DNA of 10,151 nucleotides from JBIOJM01 sp044450785 (lineage in GTDB: Bacteria; Planctomycetota; Planctomycetia; Isosphaerales; Isosphaeraceae): the NCBI GenBank assembly GCA_044450785.1, contig JBIOJM010000362.1:1-10151 (forward strand), in the 5' to 3' direction. Positions 7,001 to 10,151 of the stretch are shown here, piece by piece. The stretch's first letter is position 1, and every line of letters starts with the position of its first letter. The translations under genes were made by a program, and so were the position numbers. Below the pieces are notes generated by a model. That model had not been told where the DNA came from, searched no databases, and saw only the letters and a list, made by a program, of their open reading frames with translations.

Positions 7001-9333
7001 GCGACACGACGACCATGATCCACATGGGTGATCCCTGGACGGGTCTCGACGACTTTCACCGAACCGTCCTTGATTTCATCGCGGGAATCCAGGAGCAGGA
7101 GACGCAAACCAGGTGGGTTGAATTCGAGCGAGGGATCGCCCACGAGACCGCCCTGGTCGAGTCGGTTTCGGCGCGACTGGCTGCCGCGGCCAACGAGTCC
7201 GCCGTCTCGGCGGTCGATCCGGACGGCGACCCGCTGGTGACGGCCTGCCGCACCGTGGGACAGGCCCTCGGGATCGATGTCCGATCTCCCGAGACGGCCG
7301 GGGCACGCTGCACCGGCACTTCCAACGACCCGCTGGGAGACCTGGCCCGAGCCTCCGGATTTCACGTACGCGTGGTCACGCTCTCCGAAGGTTGGTGGCG
7401 CCGGCGTGGGGGCGACCCGCTGCTTGGCCGGCTCTCCGACCTAGGCCATCCTCCCGTGGCCCTCGTGCCGGCCTTTGGTCGCACCCCATGGTCCGGGCCC
7501 GCATACGAGCTCCACGATTCCAAAGGGGGGCGAGAGCCCGTCGACCTTCAGCTCGCCCGGCGAATCGTTCCCACAGCCTGGGTGTTCTATCGGACCCTCC
7601 CGGACCAACCATTGGGAATGTCCGACCTGCTCCGCTTCAGTCTCAGCCTCCGCGACCTGAAAAGCGAGCTGTGGATGGTGCTCGCCATGGCCCTCCTGGG
7701 CGCGCTCTTCGGCTTGTCGATTCCCATCGCCTCGGGCATCCTCGTCGACCAGGTCATCCCCGAAAACGATCTACCCAGACTCGCGGTGATGTGCCTCTTC
7801 CTCGTCGTGCTCGCCGGCGCGGCCGCGATCTTTCAGGCCATTCAGGGTCTCCTGGTCCTGCGAATCGAAGGCCGGGTCACGGCGACCCTGATCCCGGCCG
7901 TCTGGGATCGCCTGCTCCGGCTGCCGAGCCGGTTCTTCGGCCGGTTCTCCTCGGGTGACCTGGCCTTGAGGGCGATGGAGTTGAGCGAGGTCTTCAAGAA
8001 GGTCTCCGGGGCGGCCGTGACGACCGTCGTGACGGGCTTCTTCTCGTTCTTCAACCTGGCCTTGCTCTTTTACTACAGTTGGAAGATGGCCTTATCCGCG
8101 ACGATTCTGGTGAGCCTCATGTTCCTGGTCACCGCGCTCTTGCTGGCTGGGCTCCTTCGCCTCGAGACCTCGATCCGGAGAATCGACGGGGCGATCTCCG
8201 GCTTGCTCCTGGAGCTTTTCGGAGGCATCATCCCGATCCGGAGCGGGGGGGCCGAGAGCCGCGCGTTCGCCCGCTGGGCAGGGCGTTACACCGAACGTCT
8301 CGCGCTCTCGATCCGGGCCAGGCGGTTCTCCAACGGCATTTATCAGTGGCTGGCGGTCTATCCCATCCTGACCGCCATGGTCGTTTACATCGGGACTGTT
8401 CACCTCGACCCGGGACTGATGAAAACCGGGAGTTTCCTCGCGTTCAACATCGCGTTCGCCAACCTCGTGGCGGCTGTCCTGGCAGTCGGTTACACCTCGA
8501 TCGGCCTGCTCGAGCTGCTGCCCATGTGCGAGCGGATCAAGCCGATCCTGGAGGAACGGCCCGAATTCGCGGCGGCCGTCATCGAGCCGGTCCGGCTCGC
8601 GGGCGCTCTCGCCTTGAACCATGTTTCGTTTCGCTATCCCGGACAGGACCAGGGGACGAACGTCCTGGACGATGTGAGTCTTCAGGTCCGCCCGGGCGAG
8701 TTCGTGGCGATCGTTGGCCCCTCGGGCTCGGGAAAATCGACCTTGATGCGGCTCCTGCTCGGTTTCGAGACCCCCGAGATGGGTACGGTCACCTACGACG
8801 GCCGCGAGCTGGCCACGCTCGACTTGCGAGACGTGCGACGGCAGATCGGCGTCGTCCTCCAGAATGCCCAGCTCATGCCGAGCGACATCTTCAACAACAT
8901 CGTCGGCTTCGCACCATTCTTGAACATGGACGACGCCTGGCGGGCCGCCCGGCTGGCCGGCCTCGAAGACGAGATCCGCGCGATGCCGATGGGAATGTAC
9001 ACCCTGGTCGGAGAAGGAGGCGGCAACCTTTCGAGCGGCCAGCGCCAGCGCCTGTTGATCGCCCGGGCAATCGTGCGCAAGCCCAGCATCCTCCTGCTCG
9101 ACGAGGCAACCAGCGCGCTCGATAACGTGACCCAGTCGATCGTCAGCGACAGTCTCACCAACCAGCTTCGGGGCGTCACCCGGGTCGTCATCGCCCACCG
9201 GCTTGACGCCGTCGTCAACGCCGATCGCATCTACGTGCTCACGAACAGCCGGATCGTCCAGTCCGGCCGGTACCACCAGCTCCTGGAAGAGCCAGGACCG
9301 TTCCGTGAACTGGCGCGGCGGCAGATCCTCTGA
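4018..9333 (+). CDS. single-chain fused NHLM peptide exporter: C39 peptidase-ABC1-ABC2
   Basis: This 1771-residue inner-membrane ABC exporter is predicted to cleave double-glycine leaders and export the mature peptide. Residues 12-147 are a C39 peptidase with Gln19, Cys25 (AECGAA), His98 and Asp114. A first membrane domain follows (about 165-435). The first ATPase has Walker A GSSGSGKST (534-542), signature FSGGQ (638-642), Walker B ending Asp662-Glu663 and His692. A Pro/Arg/Asp-rich linker (about 738-815) leads into the N-terminal region of the second NHLM ABC protein: a beta-rich cyclic-nucleotide-binding-like segment (about 820-1050) and what looks like a degenerate C39-like segment (about 1070-1200). 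The second membrane domain (about 1220-1505) precedes an ATPase with Walker A GPSGSGKST (1567-1575), Gln1615, signature LSSGQ (1671-1675), Asp1695-Glu1696 and His1727. NHLM clusters normally encode the two halves separately; here no stop or shift lies between them. Oddities: Ser582 sits at the first Q-loop Gln, and the second signature is LSSGQ. The ATG has only a weak GGA upstream, but the N-terminus matches the family start (RTPTVLQMEAAECGAA). Confidence 0.93.
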   Translation: MANSGSRRSRPVRTPTVLQMEAAECGAAALGIILEYHGRYVPLDVLRDDCGVSRDGSNALYIKEAAKRYGLEVKAFRKPAEGLTTRRVPFIVFWQWNHFLVVEGFARGKVYLNDPAIGRRMVGQDEFQRGYTGIAFTFELGPSFVKQGRRPSALLGLLGRLATSKAALVFVILAGLALVIPNLVSAAFQRIFIDDILVEGHVEWLKPLLLAMALTAVARLAAASLQQLYLTRLEVRLALVESIEFLWHVLRLPVTFFQHRWTGDIVSRASSTARVAGLMSGELATTAVSLLTLVVYVAVILPYDPLLAAVGVGIGSLNLVALQWFSRWRVDRNRGIAQIRGRLVAGVMWAIQIIESVKATGSESDLLVRWSGDQSRMINAEQALGVCDVLLLVLPSFLASLTAIAVLGLGGHHVIVGGLSIGLLVAFQALLAGFNQPFRDLARLGAQVQELRADLDRIDDVRHRPIDAVFASVDPIRAASGQLTSAGNASETPRLNGQVEFRRVTFGYNRSVEEPLIKEFSFVAEPGQRIALVGSSGSGKSTIGRLAAGLYQPWSGEVLYDGKALAEVPRAVFVNSIELVDSEICLFEGSVRDNLTLWDNRVHSELLIQAGVDAAIHRDLLGRRGGYEAAVAEQARNFSGGQRQRLQIARALVRDPTLLILDEATSALDPKTERIVDDNLRRRGCTCLIIAHRLTTIRDCDEIIVLSGGRVVQRGTHDELIADAQGEYARLVSHQVLPGPRSGSFSLARRRAPARAIVPLEDDPDQEIGHLDAGRSEQPPAPSLDHETDPPRFIVEELRPYSRPERAAANLPLPLDDAEAVWWVSAGGVDVFFTPLESGASPGRRRHLCRVEEGGSIFAISGVRGRSGGGLVAVGAGPAQLLKFARGDLIRLSFEEGLSEQVAVLIDDWVLRVSRALSQSAPIEPRRELEGNTIATFEPGARFGVREGVAWVRHLSGTSSLLDRVPLPDSELQARFPVTEHLWLTAARECRVTACDTTTMIHMGDPWTGLDDFHRTVLDFIAGIQEQETQTRWVEFERGIAHETALVESVSARLAAAANESAVSAVDPDGDPLVTACRTVGQALGIDVRSPETAGARCTGTSNDPLGDLARASGFHVRVVTLSEGWWRRRGGDPLLGRLSDLGHPPVALVPAFGRTPWSGPAYELHDSKGGREPVDLQLARRIVPTAWVFYRTLPDQPLGMSDLLRFSLSLRDLKSELWMVLAMALLGALFGLSIPIASGILVDQVIPENDLPRLAVMCLFLVVLAGAAAIFQAIQGLLVLRIEGRVTATLIPAVWDRLLRLPSRFFGRFSSGDLALRAMELSEVFKKVSGAAVTTVVTGFFSFFNLALLFYYSWKMALSATILVSLMFLVTALLLAGLLRLETSIRRIDGAISGLLLELFGGIIPIRSGGAESRAFARWAGRYTERLALSIRARRFSNGIYQWLAVYPILTAMVVYIGTVHLDPGLMKTGSFLAFNIAFANLVAAVLAVGYTSIGLLELLPMCERIKPILEERPEFAAAVIEPVRLAGALALNHVSFRYPGQDQGTNVLDDVSLQVRPGEFVAIVGPSGSGKSTLMRLLLGFETPEMGTVTYDGRELATLDLRDVRRQIGVVLQNAQLMPSDIFNNIVGFAPFLNMDDAWRAARLAGLEDEIRAMPMGMYTLVGEGGGNLSSGQRQRLLIARAIVRKPSILLLDEATSALDNVTQSIVSDSLTNQLRGVTRVVIAHRLDAVVNADRIYVLTNSRIVQSGRYHQLLEEPGPFRELARRQIL

Positions 9334-9342
9334 ATTTCGCCC

Positions 9343-9371
9343 GGAACGATCATCGAGCAGGGGGAACGATC
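9343..9371. repeat. short direct repeat after the transporter gene
   Basis: GGAACGATC occurs at 9343-9351 and again at 9363-9371, 20 bases apart (about two helical turns). It lies in the 130-bp convergent gap between the transporter and the - strand gene. No hairpin plus T-run terminator was found in this gap. The repeat may be chance or a small binding site. Confidence 0.25.
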
Positions 9372-9463
9372 CAGAAAAGAGCGGCGGTGATTGGCGATGA
9401 CCCGAAGTAGCGCGGATTGATGCCTGGACTGACGGACACCGATTGGCACGGAGGAATGCGAAA

Positions 9464-10151
9464 CTATCGACGGCGCCACCAAACGACACCACCTACCAAA
9501 ACCGTGAGTACGCCGAAGATGAAACTAACGCCGGAAAAAGTAGACGTCCAGTCAACGGGGGCATCGGCCCGGATTTGTTGCAACGAACGAGCCTCCGTGG
9601 ACGAGTTAACGGCCCTTTGGACCTCACCCCGTGGAACCTTTATTTCTTTTTTGATCGTGTCGTTAATCACCGCGCCAGATCGTTCAATGTCGGGCCAAAA
9701 TAACGACGAATCGTACACTTGATCGTATTTAATGATTGTGATTTTATAATCGTTGCTGAGCACTCTTTGTCGTGTTCTCAACGAATCGCCGGAAGCGTAA
9801 ACAGCGGACTCGGACCGACTCGGAACGAGATGCTTTTCAACCAACTTCACCTCGTTCGTCGCCCATGTCAAACCTGGCAACTGCTTGTCGATATCCGACT
9901 CTTCCGCATAGGAGGCGGCTTTCAATGGGACGCCCGTAAGTTTGTCCAATGTGTATACCATGCATTGGGATCCCACTGAGCCTTTGACATTCGAGAAAAG
10001 AAAGGTTTCACACTTCCTCCCCAACCATGTCTCCTCCCCGAGGTATTTCGCATTCGGCAGCGCTTCGTAAAGCGGCACGGCGCCGACGTAGTAGAATTGC
10101 AATGGCAAAGGCCGGTCGGTTACGTTGCCCCTTCCCTCCTTCAGAAAAGCC
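9464..10151 (-). CDS. hypothetical protein with C-terminal membrane anchor, N-terminus beyond the window
   Basis: The frame is open from the right edge to a TAG at 9464, showing 228 residues. The true start lies outside the window: no ATG starts the visible part, the first in-frame TTG codons (10108 and 10114) fall inside a protein-like stretch, and the frame stays open upstream to the edge. The visible N-terminal two thirds contains KYLGEETWLGRKCETFLFSN, then MVYTLDKLTGVPLKAASY. These alternating strands loosely recall LolA/lipoprotein-sorting-type or DUF2092-like beta half-barrels. I do not recognise a family with confidence. The C-terminus has one hydrophobic helix (FSGVSFIFGVLTVLVGGVVWW) followed by Arg-Arg-Arg, which suggests an exported domain held by a C-terminal anchor. 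It converges on the transporter gene with a 130-bp gap, so it is not in the same operon. Its GC content is clearly lower (35-55% in 60-base samples) than in the + strand genes, suggesting a different origin or weaker codon selection. Confidence 0.6.
   Translation of the reverse strand, partial: AFLKEGRGNVTDRPLPLQFYYVGAVPLYEALPNAKYLGEETWLGRKCETFLFSNVKGSVGSQCMVYTLDKLTGVPLKAASYAEESDIDKQLPGLTWATNEVKLVEKHLVPSRSESAVYASGDSLRTRQRVLSNDYKITIIKYDQVYDSSLFWPDIERSGAVINDTIKKEIKVPRGEVQRAVNSSTEARSLQQIRADAPVDWTSTFSGVSFIFGVLTVLVGGVVWWRRR

Noticed and set aside
5578..7365. Long - strand open frame of 595 codons opposite the transporter
   Set aside because: Antisense shadow in high-GC DNA. The + strand has Walker, signature and catalytic motifs across the same region.

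Overview
The window is high-GC bacterial DNA (a sampled stretch of the long transporter gene is about 70% GC). It is gene-dense on the + strand, with poorly conserved Shine-Dalgarno sites. An NHLM/NHLP-type peptide exporter, a TPR-sulfotransferase fusion and a membrane-anchored gene of unknown function together suggest a planctomycete, perhaps of the Isosphaeraceae. That assignment is inference; there is no rRNA or other marker gene in the window.

Layout: bases 1-230 hold no convincing gene, only a GC-rich hairpin (75-96) and an AT-rich patch with a candidate promoter (130-159). Then come four + strand genes: a 55-residue double-glycine leader peptide (231-398), an HlyD-family adaptor of the NHLM secretion type (466-1803), an eight-TPR sulfotransferase (1867-3738) and, after a 279-bp gap, a 1771-residue ABC exporter (4018-9333). 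The exporter combines in one chain the C39-peptidase ABC protein and the second ABC protein that are normally separate genes in NHLM clusters. A convergent, lower-GC - strand gene of unknown function with a C-terminal membrane anchor (9464 to the right edge) probably lies outside the system.

How the genes may work together: the small peptide carries the leader motif that C39 peptidases cleave (ELRAIAGG). The N-terminal C39 domain of the exporter has its Cys, His, Asp and Gln residues. The HlyD protein would couple the exporter to the periplasm. The sulfotransferase sits between the two export genes. Precursor, sulfotransferase, adaptor and peptidase-ABC transporter is the gene content of the Xanthomonas raxX-raxST-raxA-raxB locus, which makes and exports a tyrosine-sulfated peptide. 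The resemblance is in gene content and architecture. The predicted core peptide here has no tyrosine, so a sulfated product is a hypothesis with an obvious objection. The core is instead proline-rich and basic.

The main points for a second look are the rax-like gene set, the single-chain fused transporter with a possibly degenerate ATP site, and the tetraproline core peptide.
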